From an uncultured Alphaproteobacteria bacterium (GTDB lineage: Bacteria; Pseudomonadota; Alphaproteobacteria; SP197), in NCBI GenBank assembly GCA_943787175.1, contig CALSLK010000033.1, positions 1 through 39,125 of the forward strand: 39,125 nt of DNA, given 5' to 3'. Position 1 is the stretch's first letter. Every line of letters starts with the position of its first letter. Below, one piece after another: positions 9,071-18,584 of this stretch. The position numbers were made by a program, and so were the translations under genes. The notes below the pieces were generated by a model. The model was not told the origin of the DNA. It did no database searches and was given only the letters and a program-made list of their open reading frames with translations.

Positions 9071-9084
9071 ACCAAATGGTTGGT
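9071..9084 (+). other. Small hairpin in the rpsB leader
   Basis: In the 137-base gap between dnaE and rpsB, ACCAA (9071-9075) pairs with TTGGT (9080-9084) around a 4-base loop, and GGTT/AACC repeats follow just downstream (9097-9105). Leaders of rpsB mRNAs are autoregulated by S2 in other bacteria. I see only the hairpin and cannot show that it matches a known S2-binding motif. Confidence 0.25.
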
Positions 9085-9123
9085 TCTGTCCGCGGAGGTT
9101 CAACCGGTAAAGGAAACGTCATC

Positions 9124-10011
9124 ATGGCGATGCCGCAATTTACAATGCGCCAGCTCCTGGAAGCAGGCGTCCACTTTGGACACCAGACACGTCGCTGGAA
9201 TCCGAAGATGCAGTCCTACATTTTTGGTGAACGTAACGACGTTCACATTATCGATCTGCAGCAGACCGTGCCGATCATGCGCAACGTGTTGCAGCAGATC
9301 CGCGACATTGTCGCTGGCGGCGGCCGCGTTCTGTTCGTCGGCACGAAGCGCCAGGCACAGGAGCCGATTGCTGAAGCCGCACGCCGTTGCGGTCAGTACT
9401 ACGTGAACCATCGCTGGCTCGGCGGCATGTTGACCAACTGGAAGACGATGTCGATCTCGATCCGGCGCCTGCGTGAGCTCGAAGAGCGTCTGGCCCAGGA
9501 CACCGAAGGCCTCACGAAGAAAGAGGTTCTGCGCATGACCCGCGAGCGCGACAAGCTTGAGCGTGCGCTGGGCGGCATCAAGGACATGGCTGGCCTGCCT
9601 GATATCCTGTTCATCATCGATACGAACAAGGAAGGCATCGCGATTGCCGAAGCCAACAAGCTGGGCATTCCCATCGCCGCCGTTGTGGACTCAAACAGCA
9701 ATCCTGATGGCATCGACATGGTGATCCCCGGTAACGACGACGCCATCCGTGCGGTCGCTCTTTACTGCGACCTGGTTGCCGGAGCGGCTCTGGACGGTAT
9801 TCAGGCTGAAGTTTCTGCTGCTGGTGGTGACCTTGGTGCGCAGGATACGGTTGAAGAAATCGCCATGGAAGATCCCGGCGCTGCCGAGGAACCCGTCATG
9901 GAACCTGCTGCCGCTGAAGCTCCTGCTGCCGCCGAGGCACCTGTAGCTGAGACGCCTGCTGCCGAGGCCGCACCTGCGGAAGCAGCTGAGACCGCAACAA
10001 AGGAAGCCTGA
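9124..10011 (+). CDS. rpsB: 30S ribosomal protein S2
   Basis: 295 residues. The family N-terminus [20 protein letters not shown] is complete, and further S2 signatures follow: [35 protein letters not shown], and the [21 protein letters not shown] / [21 protein letters not shown] block. S2 binds late on the back of the small subunit and helps dock S1. The last 55 or so residues are an Ala/Glu/Pro-rich acidic tail, which alphaproteobacterial S2 proteins often carry. ATG 9124 is chosen over the longer upstream frame because AAAGGAAA lies eight bases before it and [12 protein letters not shown] matches the family start. It heads the rpsB-tsf pair, which normally forms one transcript, and a terminator follows tsf. 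Confidence 0.96.
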   Translation: MAMPQFTMRQLLEAGVHFGHQTRRWNPKMQSYIFGERNDVHIIDLQQTVPIMRNVLQQIRDIVAGGGRVLFVGTKRQAQEPIAEAARRCGQYYVNHRWLGGMLTNWKTMSISIRRLRELEERLAQDTEGLTKKEVLRMTRERDKLERALGGIKDMAGLPDILFIIDTNKEGIAIAEANKLGIPIAAVVDSNSNPDGIDMVIPGNDDAIRAVALYCDLVAGAALDGIQAEVSAAGGDLGAQDTVEEIAMEDPGAAEEPVMEPAAAEAPAAAEAPVAETPAAEAAPAEAAETATKEA

Positions 10012-10074
10012 ACCGGGTAACGGAAAGGCTTAATGCCGCGGGTTTCGGCTCGCGCGCTACGTGGAGATATGAAG

Positions 10075-11010
10075 ATGGCTGATGTTACAGCAGGTATGGT
10101 CAAGGAACTTCGTGAGAAGTCTGGCGCCGGCATGATGGACTGCAAGAAGGCTTTGATCGAGAACGAAGGCGACATGGAGGCTGCAGTTGATTGGCTGCGC
10201 ACCAAAGGTCTGGCCGCAGCGGCCAAAAAGGCCGGTCGTGTCGCGTCTGACGGTCTGGTCGGCATGTCGGCTTCGGCTGATGGCAAGACCGGCGCGGTGA
10301 TCGAGATCAACGCAGAGACCGATTTTGTTGCCCGTAATGAGACTTTCCAGGAATTTGTCGGCCAGTGCGCCCATCTCGCCCTGGATGCCGGCGGAGACCT
10401 CGAAAAGCTGGCAGGGACGGGCTATCCCGACAGCGATGGTTCCGTGCAGGACAAACTCACCGCCCTCATCTCGACCATTGGCGAGAACATGCAGCTTCGC
10501 CGCTGCGCTTCGCTTTCGGTCAGTTCTGGCGTTGTTACGGGCTATGTGCATTCGGCCATCGCTCCGGGCCTTGGCAAAATCGCCGTGATTGTGGCGCTGG
10601 AATCTGAAGGCGATACCGAAAAGCTGGCCGCGCTTGGCAAGCAGCTTGCCATGCACATTGCCGCGACCAAGCCGGAATCGGTGACGGTTGACGATCTTGA
10701 TCCCGCTCAGGTCGAGCGTGAACGTCAGGTTCTTTCCGAGCAGGCCCGCGAATCAGGCAAGCCTGAAGAGATCATTGCCAAAATGGTCGAAGGTCGTCTG
10801 CGCAAGTACTACGAGGAAGTCGTGCTTTGTGAGCAGGTCTTTGTCATCGACGGTGAAAACCGTATCTCCAAAGTTCTCGAACAGGCTTCCAAGGATCTGG
10901 GATCGCCTGTGAAGGTTTCGGGCTTTGTGCGTTATGGCCTGGGCGAGGGCATCGAGAAGAAAGAAGAAGACTTCGCAGCCGAGGTTGCGGCCATGACAGG
11001 CCGCTCCTGA
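10075..11010 (+). CDS. tsf: Translation elongation factor Ts
   Basis: 311 residues. EF-Ts is the nucleotide exchange factor that regenerates EF-Tu-GTP in the cytoplasm. Both family signatures are present: KSGAGMMDCKKAL near residue 16, after the N-terminal UBA-like helices, and the NAETDFVARN segment near residue 81. The dimerisation/core region and the C-terminal module with GEGIEKKEEDFAAEV follow. The start at ATG 10075 follows GGAG with eight bases of spacing and gives the expected MADVTAGMVKELRE N-terminus; a longer frame from 10033 adds non-family residues. It lies 63 bases downstream of rpsB and is followed by a strong hairpin terminator, so rpsB and tsf probably form a two-gene operon. 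Confidence 0.96.
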   Translation: MADVTAGMVKELREKSGAGMMDCKKALIENEGDMEAAVDWLRTKGLAAAAKKAGRVASDGLVGMSASADGKTGAVIEINAETDFVARNETFQEFVGQCAHLALDAGGDLEKLAGTGYPDSDGSVQDKLTALISTIGENMQLRRCASLSVSSGVVTGYVHSAIAPGLGKIAVIVALESEGDTEKLAALGKQLAMHIAATKPESVTVDDLDPAQVERERQVLSEQARESGKPEEIIAKMVEGRLRKYYEEVVLCEQVFVIDGENRISKVLEQASKDLGSPVKVSGFVRYGLGEGIEKKEEDFAAEVAAMTGRS

Positions 11011-11032
11011 TCCTGCGCGTTATGATGTGATC

Positions 11033-11076
11033 AACAGGAAACGGCTCGCCTTTCGCTAGGCGGGCCGTTTCTGTTT
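11033..11076 (+). terminator. Rho-independent terminator after tsf
   Basis: A stem of about 15 base pairs forms between AAACGGCTCGCCT (11039-11051) and AGGCGGGCCGTTT (11058-11070), extended outward by AACAGG / CTGTT with one bulge. The 6-base loop contains TTCG. The right arm runs into TTTCTGTTTGG, a T-rich though interrupted tract. It sits 22 bases after the tsf stop and ahead of pyrH, so it separates rpsB-tsf from the downstream block or attenuates transcription into it. Confidence 0.8.
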
Positions 11077-11126
11077 GGTTAGATTGCCCAAGGTGGGCAG
11101 AACTAGATGAGGCTGGGAACAGGCGT

Positions 11127-11861
11127 ATGGGCAAGGCGTTGCGCTACAAGAGGGTCCTGATCAAGGTTTCGGGCGAAGCCCTGCTTGGTGAGCGCGCCTA
11201 TGGCGTTGATCCCTCGCAGGTTGACCGCATCGCCGAAGATATCGCCGCAGCATGCCGTCTGGGCACGGAAGTCTGTCTGGTGGTCGGCGGCGGTAACATT
11301 TTCAGGGGCGTTGCAGGCGCTGCACAGGGCATGGAGCGCGCAACGGCCGACTACATGGGCATGTTGGCAACCGTCATTAACGCCCTGGCACTGGAAAACT
11401 CCCTCAAGAATGCGGGCCTGGACGCACGGGTGCTTTCGGCCATTCCCATGCCAACGGTCTGCGAACCCTATGTTCGTCCACGCGCGGTCGCGCATATGGA
11501 AAAGGGCCGTGTCGTGATTTTTGCCGCAGGAACCGGCAATCCGTTCTTCACGACCGATACGGCAGCGGCACTCCGGGCCGTGGAGATGGGATGTCATGCA
11601 CTTCTCAAGGCGACCCAGGTGGACGGCGTCTATTCGGCCGACCCCAAAACCGACCCCGATGCGGTGCGCTACGACGAATTGACCTATACTGAAATTCTGG
11701 CACGCAACCTGAAGGTTATGGATGCGGCTGCCATTTCCCTTGCACGCGACAATAGGTTGCCGGTGCTGGTGTTTTCACTACACGAGGAAGGTTCTCTCGC
11801 AGCTGCATTGCTGGGTGAGGGAAGGTCCACGCTGATTACCGAAGGAGACGATCATGGCTGA
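11127..11861 (+). CDS. pyrH: UMP kinase
   Basis: 244 residues, the expected length for the bacterial hexameric amino-acid-kinase type UMP kinase, which phosphorylates UMP to UDP in pyrimidine nucleotide synthesis. Characteristic segments are [13 protein letters not shown] at the N-terminus (phosphate-binding Lys), [28 protein letters not shown], the nucleotide-binding [20 protein letters not shown], and [13 protein letters not shown]. The start ATG 11127 gives the standard N-terminus. The 3' end overlaps frr by eight bases, so translation of the two is likely coupled. pyrH-frr adjacency downstream of rpsB-tsf is one of the most conserved gene arrangements in bacteria. Confidence 0.96.
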   Translation: MGKALRYKRVLIKVSGEALLGERAYGVDPSQVDRIAEDIAAACRLGTEVCLVVGGGNIFRGVAGAAQGMERATADYMGMLATVINALALENSLKNAGLDARVLSAIPMPTVCEPYVRPRAVAHMEKGRVVIFAAGTGNPFFTTDTAAALRAVEMGCHALLKATQVDGVYSADPKTDPDAVRYDELTYTEILARNLKVMDAAAISLARDNRLPVLVFSLHEEGSLAAALLGEGRSTLITEGDDHG

Positions 11862-12411
11862 ATTTGAGATCAAGGACCTGAAACGGCGCATGGAAGGCGC
11901 AGTGGAAGTCCTCAAAAAGGAGTTTGGCGGTCTGCGGACGGGTCGTGCCTCGATCAGCCTACTCGATCCCGTCATGGTCGAAGCCTATGGCAGCGAGATG
12001 CCGGTTAATCAGGTCGGAAGTGTTGGTGTGCCAGAGCCGCGCCTGCTCACCGTTCAGGTCTGGGACAAGGGCCTGGTCAAGGCAACAGAGAAGGCGATCC
12101 GTGACGCAGGACTGGGTTTGAACCCTCAGGTTGACGGACAGACCGTGCGTGTCCCCATTCCCGCGTTGGACGAAGAGCGCCGCATTGATCTTACCCGTGT
12201 CGCCGGCAAATACGCCGAGCAGGCAAAGGTGGCTGTGCGTAATGTGCGACGCGATGGCATGGATACGCTCAAGAAGATGGAAAAGGACGGTGATATCTCA
12301 CAGGACGAGCAACGCGGTCATTCCGACGATACGCAGGAACTGACCGACGCCGAAGTCGCCCGGATCGATGAGATGCTTGAGGCCAAACAGGCCGAAATCA
12401 TGCAGGTCTGA
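11854..12411 (+). CDS. frr: Ribosome recycling factor
   Basis: 185 residues, full length. RRF works with EF-G to split post-termination ribosomes. The three-helix-bundle domain carries [17 protein letters not shown], with the conserved Arg residues that contact the ribosome. The hinge and beta domain carry [19 protein letters not shown], and [17 protein letters not shown] is followed by the C-terminal helices. The start ATG 11854 lies inside the end of pyrH, with GGAG seven bases upstream. The next gene, uppS, begins 8 bases after the stop. Confidence 0.96.
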   Translation: MAEFEIKDLKRRMEGAVEVLKKEFGGLRTGRASISLLDPVMVEAYGSEMPVNQVGSVGVPEPRLLTVQVWDKGLVKATEKAIRDAGLGLNPQVDGQTVRVPIPALDEERRIDLTRVAGKYAEQAKVAVRNVRRDGMDTLKKMEKDGDISQDEQRGHSDDTQELTDAEVARIDEMLEAKQAEIMQV

Positions 12412-12418
12412 TCTCCGC

Positions 12419-13159
12419 GTGTCCGCAGCCGAACAGAAATCCGAGACCAAACCTCCGCCACCCCAGCATGTCGCCGTCATCATGGACGGCAACGGCCGCT
12501 GGGCAAAGCTGCGCGGCCTTCCGCGTGCGGCCGGCCATCAGGCCGGGGCTGAGGCTCTGCGCCGCACCCTGCGTGCATGCATCGAGTTGGGTATTGGCTA
12601 TCTGACGGTCTTTGCCTTTTCATCCGAGAACTGGAAACGACCGGAAGCAGAGGTCGATGACCTCATGGGGTTGTTGCGTTTCTATCTGAAGAAGGAAATC
12701 AGTCATCTCAAGGGCCGCGGTATTCACCTTGGGTTTCTTGGTGATCGCACCGGTCTTGCACCCGATATTCTAGAAATCATGGCGCATGCCGAGCGGGAAA
12801 CCGCGGACGGTAAGGCGCTGAACGTCACAGTAGCTCTCAATTACGGCGGCCGTGATGAGATCATCAGAGCTGTGCGTACTCTGGCCAAGGAGTGTTGCGA
12901 GGGACAGTTGAGCCCCGAAGCGATCGACGAAGAAATGCTGGCCGCGCGCCTGGATACAGCAGGGATCCCTGATCCCGATCTCATCGTGCGGACCAGTGGA
13001 GAGCAGCGGCTAAGCAACTTCCTTTCCTGGCAATCAGCCTATTCCGAAATGGTCTTCATTCCCGTTCTGTGGCCCGATTTCGGCCGTGCCGATATGGAAG
13101 CTGCCATCGACGAGTATCAACAACGTGATCGACGTTATGGCGCTGTCGCGGTTTCTTGA
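12419..13159 (+). CDS. uppS: Undecaprenyl diphosphate synthase (cis-isoprenyl transferase)
   Basis: 246 residues if translation starts at GTG 12419. The enzyme adds isopentenyl units to farnesyl diphosphate to build the C55 lipid carrier for peptidoglycan and O-antigen. The catalytic Asp is D23 in VIMDGNGRWA. FAFSSENWKRP, LNYGGRDEI and the C-terminal IVRTSGEQRLSNFLSWQ signature are all in place. The GTG start is preferred because the only earlier in-frame ATG (12368) lies inside frr and would add unrelated residues; no good ribosome binding site is visible, so translation may depend on ribosomes leaving frr. The 3' end overlaps cdsA by 23 bases. Confidence 0.94.
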   Translation: MSAAEQKSETKPPPPQHVAVIMDGNGRWAKLRGLPRAAGHQAGAEALRRTLRACIELGIGYLTVFAFSSENWKRPEAEVDDLMGLLRFYLKKEISHLKGRGIHLGFLGDRTGLAPDILEIMAHAERETADGKALNVTVALNYGGRDEIIRAVRTLAKECCEGQLSPEAIDEEMLAARLDTAGIPDPDLIVRTSGEQRLSNFLSWQSAYSEMVFIPVLWPDFGRADMEAAIDEYQQRDRRYGAVAVS

Positions 13160-13964
13160 CAAAGCGAGCTCCGAATTGGGGCTCCGCATCCTTTCCGGCG
13201 TGGTCATGGCGACCATTGCGATTGCTGCTGCTGTTCTGGGTGGCTGGTGGCTTGCCGGGTTGATGCTGATTCTGGCGCTGAGCGTCGTGCACGAATGGTT
13301 TGCCATGACCGGCTGTGCCGGCAAATGGGCTGCCATGGCGGCCGTTGTGGCGATCTGGATCGCCATGTCAGCCTATACCGGGGGTATCATTCTGGCCCTC
13401 TACCTCCTGTTCATGGGCGGTATCGGCACGGCCATGTTCTCGCTCATCCGGCGCGGTGGCGAAGGCGGCGGCTGGGCGGCCGCTGGTATGATTTATGCCG
13501 CATTGCCGTTGATGGCATTGCTCTGGATCCGTGAGGCAGAGGGCGGCGGTGGTGCGTTGCTGTGGCTGTTCTTTGTCATCTGGAGCACCGATACCGCAGC
13601 CTTCATTGCGGGCAAACTGATCAAGGGGCCCAAACTGGCTCCTGCGATCAGCCCCGGTAAGACCTGGTCTGGTGCGGTCGGCGGCCTTGTTGGTGCCACC
13701 GTCATTGGCGTTGCCCTTGCCAGCATGCTCAGTGCCGAGATTGACCGGGCAGCGGTTCTGGCCGTGCTTGTGTCTCTTGCCGCTCAAGTGGGCGATCTGC
13801 TTGAGTCCGGGATCAAACGGCGCTTTGGCGTGAAGGATTCTGGCCAGATCATCCCCGGCCATGGGGGTGTCATGGACCGTCTGGACTCCCTTGTTGTGGC
13901 GGCGCCCGTTTTTGCCATCGTGATCACGCTGTTCGCCGCCTTGACCGGAGGCATGAGTGGGTGA
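13137..13964 (+). CDS. cdsA: Phosphatidate cytidylyltransferase (CDP-diglyceride synthase)
   Basis: About 275 residues, an integral inner-membrane enzyme with roughly eight hydrophobic segments, beginning with ILSGVVMATIAIAAAVLGGW. It makes CDP-diacylglycerol from CTP and phosphatidic acid, the branch point of phospholipid synthesis. The C-terminal family signature is complete: SGIKRRFGVKDSGQIIPGHG followed by GVMDRLDS, with the metal-binding aspartates. The ATG at 13137 gives a normal N-terminus; a GTG at 13125 is possible. It overlaps uppS at its start and dxr by eight bases at its end. Confidence 0.94.
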   Translation: MALSRFLDKASSELGLRILSGVVMATIAIAAAVLGGWWLAGLMLILALSVVHEWFAMTGCAGKWAAMAAVVAIWIAMSAYTGGIILALYLLFMGGIGTAMFSLIRRGGEGGGWAAAGMIYAALPLMALLWIREAEGGGGALLWLFFVIWSTDTAAFIAGKLIKGPKLAPAISPGKTWSGAVGGLVGATVIGVALASMLSAEIDRAAVLAVLVSLAAQVGDLLESGIKRRFGVKDSGQIIPGHGGVMDRLDSLVVAAPVFAIVITLFAALTGGMSG

Positions 13965-15129
13965 GGTGACGCACCAGCGTTCTGTCTCCATTCTTGGAGC
14001 GACCGGCTCGGTGGGTGAGAGTACCTGCGACCTTTTGCGCCGTGGGAACGGTGCTTACCGCGTTGAGGCGCTGACCGCTCATACCAATGTCGATGCGCTG
14101 GCCGGTCTTGCAATCGAGATGAATGCAGGGTTTGCCGCTATCGGTGAGCCATCGCTATACGGTGCGCTCCGAGAAGCATTGGCAGGAACCGGCATTTTCT
14201 GCGGAGCAGGTCCGGAAGCATTGGACGAGGCCGCGCAAAGACCCGCTGAATGGGTCATGTCGGCCATTGTCGGTGCAGCAGGTCTGTCGCCGACGCTTTC
14301 GGCGATACGGCGGGGGGCGATCGTTGCACTGGCGAACAAGGAGACCCTGGTTTGTGCCGGTGAACTGGTCATGGCCGAGGCCCGCAAACACAACAGCGTC
14401 ATTCTGCCGGTTGATTCCGAACACAATGCCATCCATCAGGTCTTCGACTTCGAACGTCCGGAGGGGATTGAGAAGATCATCCTGACCGCGTCGGGCGGGC
14501 CTTTCCGGCTCTGGTCAGCGCAAGACATGGCCAAGGCAACTCTGGCCCAGGCCATTGCGCACCCCAACTGGAGCATGGGAGACAAGATTTCCATCGATTC
14601 CGCGACCTTAATGAACAAGGGCCTGGAACTGATTGAGGCCTGTCACCTGTTCCCGGTCGATGAAAGCCGTGTCGACGTTGTTGTGCATCCTGAATCGATC
14701 ATCCACAGCCTGGTCTCGTATGTGGACGGCTCGGTTCTGGCGCAGTTGGGCAGCCCTGACATGCGGACTCCGATTGCCTATGCGCTTGCCTGGCCACATC
14801 GTATGGCGGGGCCTTCGCCGCGACTCGACTTGGTGCAAATTGGTAAGTTATCCTTTGAAGAGCCTGATAATAAACGATTTCCTGCTCTTTCTCTTGCGCG
14901 TCAGGCTCAACGTACAGGCGGGCGAGCTCCGGCTGTTCTGAATGCTGCCAATGAAGTCGCCGTGCGGGGATTTCTGGACGGTGCAATCAAGTTTCTTGAT
15001 ATTGTGGCCGTGGTTCAGGCAACGCTGGATCAAATGGGCCAGGGATCGATCGGCAGCCTGGAAGAAGTGAACGAGATTGACGCTGAAGCGCGTTTGCGCG
15101 CTGCACAATTCGTGCAAGATCGTGCCTGA
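13957..15129 (+). CDS. dxr: 1-deoxy-D-xylulose 5-phosphate reductoisomerase
   Basis: 390 residues, full length. It catalyses the first committed step of the MEP isoprenoid pathway, supplying the precursors used by UppS just upstream. The NADPH-binding motif SILGATGSVGEST is at the N-terminus. Metal and substrate residues appear in ILPVDSEHNAIHQ, SGGPFRLWS, HPNWSMGDKISIDSATLMNK and GLELIEACHLF. The start is GTG 13957, inside the end of cdsA. One internal stretch (about 14837-14905) is markedly richer in A and T, with codons such as AAA, TTA, GAT and AAT that neighbours avoid, but it stays in frame. The order uppS-cdsA-dxr-rseP is conserved across proteobacteria. Confidence 0.96.
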   Translation: MGEVTHQRSVSILGATGSVGESTCDLLRRGNGAYRVEALTAHTNVDALAGLAIEMNAGFAAIGEPSLYGALREALAGTGIFCGAGPEALDEAAQRPAEWVMSAIVGAAGLSPTLSAIRRGAIVALANKETLVCAGELVMAEARKHNSVILPVDSEHNAIHQVFDFERPEGIEKIILTASGGPFRLWSAQDMAKATLAQAIAHPNWSMGDKISIDSATLMNKGLELIEACHLFPVDESRVDVVVHPESIIHSLVSYVDGSVLAQLGSPDMRTPIAYALAWPHRMAGPSPRLDLVQIGKLSFEEPDNKRFPALSLARQAQRTGGRAPAVLNAANEVAVRGFLDGAIKFLDIVAVVQATLDQMGQGSIGSLEEVNEIDAEARLRAAQFVQDRA

Positions 15130-15164
15130 CTTGTAACCTTGATGAACCTGGTGAGCAGCTCTTG

Positions 15165-16286
15165 ATGGACGTTATCAATTCGATCTGGCCGTTTCTGGTG
15201 GTGATCACCGTAATCGTGTTCTTTCACGAACTCGGTCACTACTGGGTAGCCAAGCGCAATGGCGTTCATGTGGAGGTCTTCTCCATCGGTTTTGGCCGGG
15301 AGCTGTTCGGCTGGAACGATCGGTCCGGGACAAGGTGGAAGGTCTCGCTTCTGCCGCTTGGCGGCTACGTCAAGATGTTCGGGCAAAGCGATACCGGGCC
15401 CGATGAAGACCAGCAGGCCACAGAATGGACGGCGGAACAGCGTGCAGGCGCTTTCCCGGCCAAGTCCGTGGGGCAACGCTTTGCCATCGTCGTGGCTGGT
15501 CCCGTTGCCAACTTTATCCTCTCCATCGTCCTGTTTGCCGGGGTTTTTGCCTTTGTCGGACAAAGCCAGACACTTCCCGAAGCAACCATGGTCCTTGAGG
15601 ACAGTGCGGCAGAGCAGGGCGGGGTGTTGCCTGGGGACCTGATTGTGGCGGTTGATGGCGCGCCTATCAGCCGGTTTGACGAACTCCAGTTCCAGGTCAG
15701 CACCAGTCCGGGCGTGCCCATGGTGTTCGAAATCCTGCGCGATGGCGAAACGATTACCCTGGATATTACGCCCGAAGCCGTGATGCAGGACGATGGCATG
15801 GGCAACGAGCGCGAAGTCGGACGCCTGGGCATCTCTACCGACAAGGTCGTGTTCGAACGAATACCCCCTGGCGAGGCACTCTGGGCCGGCGTCGTGGAGA
15901 CTTACACCTGGTGTGCCCGCATCTTTGATTTTCTGGGCAAGATCTTCTCTGGAACACAAAGCAGCAAAGACCTGGCGGGCCCCTTGGGCATCGCTGATAT
16001 GTCAGGTAGTGTCGCCCAGCACGGTTTCGCCAATCTGGTGTTGTTCATGGCGATTCTTTCGGTAAATCTTGGTCTCATCAACCTCTTTCCGGTTCCAATG
16101 CTCGACGGAGGCCACCTCATGTTCTATGTCATTGAAGCGGTTCGTGGTCGCCCCGTAGGGGAACGAGCACAAGAGTACAGTTTCTATGTCGGGTTGGGCC
16201 TTGTCGGTGCGTTGTTCCTGTTTGTCACATTCAACGATCTGTCGCGCCTTGGCGTTGTCGACTTCCTGACCGGATTGGTGTCCTGA
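15165..16286 (+). CDS. rseP: Site-2 intramembrane metalloprotease RseP
   Basis: 373 residues. This S2P-family zinc protease cleaves transmembrane anti-sigma factors and leftover signal peptides in the inner membrane. HELGH lies at residues 21-25 inside the first hydrophobic segment. A central PDZ domain (roughly 120-205, with GVLPGDLIVAVDGAPI) follows the second membrane segment (FAIVVAGPVANFILSIVLFA). The third zinc ligand sits in NLFPVPMLDGGH (about residues 305-317). ATG 15165 is used; a TTG one codon earlier is possible. It lies 35 bases after dxr and immediately before bamA with no gap, fitting its link to envelope stress control. Confidence 0.95.
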   Translation: MDVINSIWPFLVVITVIVFFHELGHYWVAKRNGVHVEVFSIGFGRELFGWNDRSGTRWKVSLLPLGGYVKMFGQSDTGPDEDQQATEWTAEQRAGAFPAKSVGQRFAIVVAGPVANFILSIVLFAGVFAFVGQSQTLPEATMVLEDSAAEQGGVLPGDLIVAVDGAPISRFDELQFQVSTSPGVPMVFEILRDGETITLDITPEAVMQDDGMGNEREVGRLGISTDKVVFERIPPGEALWAGVVETYTWCARIFDFLGKIFSGTQSSKDLAGPLGIADMSGSVAQHGFANLVLFMAILSVNLGLINLFPVPMLDGGHLMFYVIEAVRGRPVGERAQEYSFYVGLGLVGALFLFVTFNDLSRLGVVDFLTGLVS

Positions 16287-18584
16287 ATGTTCTTCTGCCG
16301 AGATAGCCTCAAGAACCTTCGTGTTCGCGCTCTGGTGCCTGCAGTGTTTTTGTTTGTGCTGGTGGCCGGAGTCGTTGGTGTTCAGGCACAGGCTCTGATC
16401 AATCAGGTTGTGGTGGTTGGCAACCAGCGTATCGAGCCCGAAACCATCGCCAGCTACATGACCATTCATGTCGGCGACCCCTTCGAGGTCCGTGAAATCG
16501 ATGGCTCGCTCAAGAGTCTCTTCGCTACCGGCCTGTTCGCTGATGTAACGATCCGGCGCGAGGGCGATGCACTGGTTGTGCAGGTGGTCGAGAATCCGAT
16601 CATCAACCGGATCGCATTCGAAGGTAACCGCTCGCTTGATTCAGAAGACCTTGAAGCCGAAGTGCAATTGCGCCCGCGCACGGTCTACACCAGGACAAAG
16701 GTGCAGAGTGATGTGGCGCGAATTCTGGAGCTTTATCGGCGCGACGGCCATTTCAATGCCACGGTTGAGCCCAAGGTCATCATCCAGGAACAGAACCGTA
16801 TCGACCTGGTGTTCGAGATCGATGAGGGCGACGCCACCATCGTTCGCGAGATCAACTTCATCGGCAACGATAACTATTCCGACGGCACCTTGCGCGAAAC
16901 CGTCCTGTCCAGGGAGACTGCGTGGTACCGCTTCCTGTCATCTGATGACACCTATGATCCCGACCGCCTGTCCTTTGATCAGGAACTGTTGCGGCGTTTC
17001 TATCTGTCGCGCGGTTTTGCTGATTTCCGTGTGGAATCGGTTGTCGCTGACCTGACTCCCGATCGTCGTGAGTTTTTCATCACGTTCACGATTGAAGAGG
17101 GCCCCCGCTACGAGTTCGGAGAAATCACGGTCGTCAGCGAGATGATCAATGTTGACCCGGTTCAGGTTGAAGGCTTTGTCTACACTGATCCAGGTGACTG
17201 GTACGATGCTGCTGAGGTGGAGGAAATCGCCCAGGAGATGACCCTTGAGCTGGGTGGCCAGGGCGTTGCGTTTGTGCAGGTCCGTCCGCGCGCTCAGCGA
17301 GACCGTGAGAATCTCACAATCGGTGTTGATTACGTCATCACGGAAACAGATCCGCTTTATGTGGAACGCATCGATATCGTCGGCAATTTCCGCACGGCAG
17401 ACAATGTCATTCGACGCGAATTCAAACTGGCGGAAGGCGATGCGTTCAATCTTGCGCGCCTGCAGCGATCAGAGTTGCAGGTTCGCAGTCTTGATTACTT
17501 CAATGTGGTGGAAGTCACGCAGATTCCAGGAACCCAGCCCGACATGACAATTATTGAAGTCGCGGTAGAAGAAAAATCAACGGGTGAGCTCTCGATTGGT
17601 GCCGGCTTCTCGACCTTTGACAGTGTGCTGTTCAACATCTCAATTCGAGAACGCAACCTGTTGGGTAACGGCCAAAGGCTGTCACTGGATCTTGCCCTGT
17701 CGGGGCGGCGCCAGACGGTCGACATCAGTTTTACCGAACCCTATTTTCTGGATCGTGATCTCGAGGCCGGGTTTGATCTCTTCCGTCGCAGACTGGATCT
17801 GCGCGATGAGTCGTCGTTTGTGCAGGAGAATTTGGGCGGCATCCTCAGGATGTCCTATCCCGTGACTGATAACCTTCGACAGACTCTGTTTTACACGCTC
17901 CAGTCTGTCTCCGTTGAAGATGTTGATCCCACCGCGTCGGTCTTTGTGCAGGAACAGGAAGGCACAGCGATCACGTCAGCGCTCGGTGAGCAGTTGGATT
18001 ACGATCGCAGAAACGATCCGATCAATCCAACGAGCGGTTATCTGTTGCAGCACGGAACCGATCTTGCCGGTTTCGGGGGCACGGAAAAATACCTGCGTAA
18101 CCGCGTGGGTGCGTCGGTTTTCTATCCCTTTGCACAGGACTGGACGGGCAACCTTCGCGGTGAGGCGGGTTTGATCCAGGGCTTGGTCGGCGAAGACGTA
18201 AGCATCGCTGACCGTTTCTTCGTCGGTGGCAACAGTCTGCGTGGTTTCGAGCCGGCCGGTATTGGCCCGCGTGACCTTGCGACCGGAGATGCCTTGGGCG
18301 GTAACGTTTTCTGGACCAGCACGGCCGAACTGACGTTGCCTCTTGGTTTGCCCAGAGAGCTGGGACTGCTTGGCCGTGTGTTTACCGATTGGGGCAGTCT
18401 GTTCGACCTTGACAGCACCGGTCCGACCATTGCCGACGATGCCACACCACGTGGCGCGGTTGGCGTTGGACTGTCCTACAACTCGCCTCTGGGCCCGATC
18501 CTGCTCGATTTCTCTCATGCTGTTGTCAAGCAGGACTATGATCGGACTGAGGTCTTCCGCTTCAGTTTCGGCACGGCTTTTTAA
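16287..18584 (+). CDS. bamA: Outer-membrane protein assembly factor BamA
   Basis: 765 residues. BamA inserts beta-barrel proteins into the outer membrane. A signal peptide (hydrophobic core about 14-31) probably ends at Ala36 (VQAQA). Five POTRA repeats follow, to roughly residue 425, each with the beta-alpha-alpha-beta-beta pattern (for example INRIAFEGNRSLDSEDLE and VERIDIVGNFRTADNVIRRE). The 16-strand barrel then carries the conserved loop-6 motif, here LRGF (GNSLRGFEPAGIGPRD), where many species have VRGF. The chain ends in Phe, the usual C-terminal barrel signal. The ATG abuts the rseP stop directly. The ompH start overlaps the bamA stop by one base, so the genes are tightly coupled. Confidence 0.96.
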   Translation: MFFCRDSLKNLRVRALVPAVFLFVLVAGVVGVQAQALINQVVVVGNQRIEPETIASYMTIHVGDPFEVREIDGSLKSLFATGLFADVTIRREGDALVVQVVENPIINRIAFEGNRSLDSEDLEAEVQLRPRTVYTRTKVQSDVARILELYRRDGHFNATVEPKVIIQEQNRIDLVFEIDEGDATIVREINFIGNDNYSDGTLRETVLSRETAWYRFLSSDDTYDPDRLSFDQELLRRFYLSRGFADFRVESVVADLTPDRREFFITFTIEEGPRYEFGEITVVSEMINVDPVQVEGFVYTDPGDWYDAAEVEEIAQEMTLELGGQGVAFVQVRPRAQRDRENLTIGVDYVITETDPLYVERIDIVGNFRTADNVIRREFKLAEGDAFNLARLQRSELQVRSLDYFNVVEVTQIPGTQPDMTIIEVAVEEKSTGELSIGAGFSTFDSVLFNISIRERNLLGNGQRLSLDLALSGRRQTVDISFTEPYFLDRDLEAGFDLFRRRLDLRDESSFVQENLGGILRMSYPVTDNLRQTLFYTLQSVSVEDVDPTASVFVQEQEGTAITSALGEQLDYDRRNDPINPTSGYLLQHGTDLAGFGGTEKYLRNRVGASVFYPFAQDWTGNLRGEAGLIQGLVGEDVSIADRFFVGGNSLRGFEPAGIGPRDLATGDALGGNVFWTSTAELTLPLGLPRELGLLGRVFTDWGSLFDLDSTGPTIADDATPRGAVGVGLSYNSPLGPILLDFSHAVVKQDYDRTEVFRFSFGTAF

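Noticed and set aside
15030..15959. 309-codon minus-strand open frame opposite dxr and rseP
   Set aside because: It lies opposite two intact conserved genes, has no recognisable motifs, and no ribosome binding site stands out.
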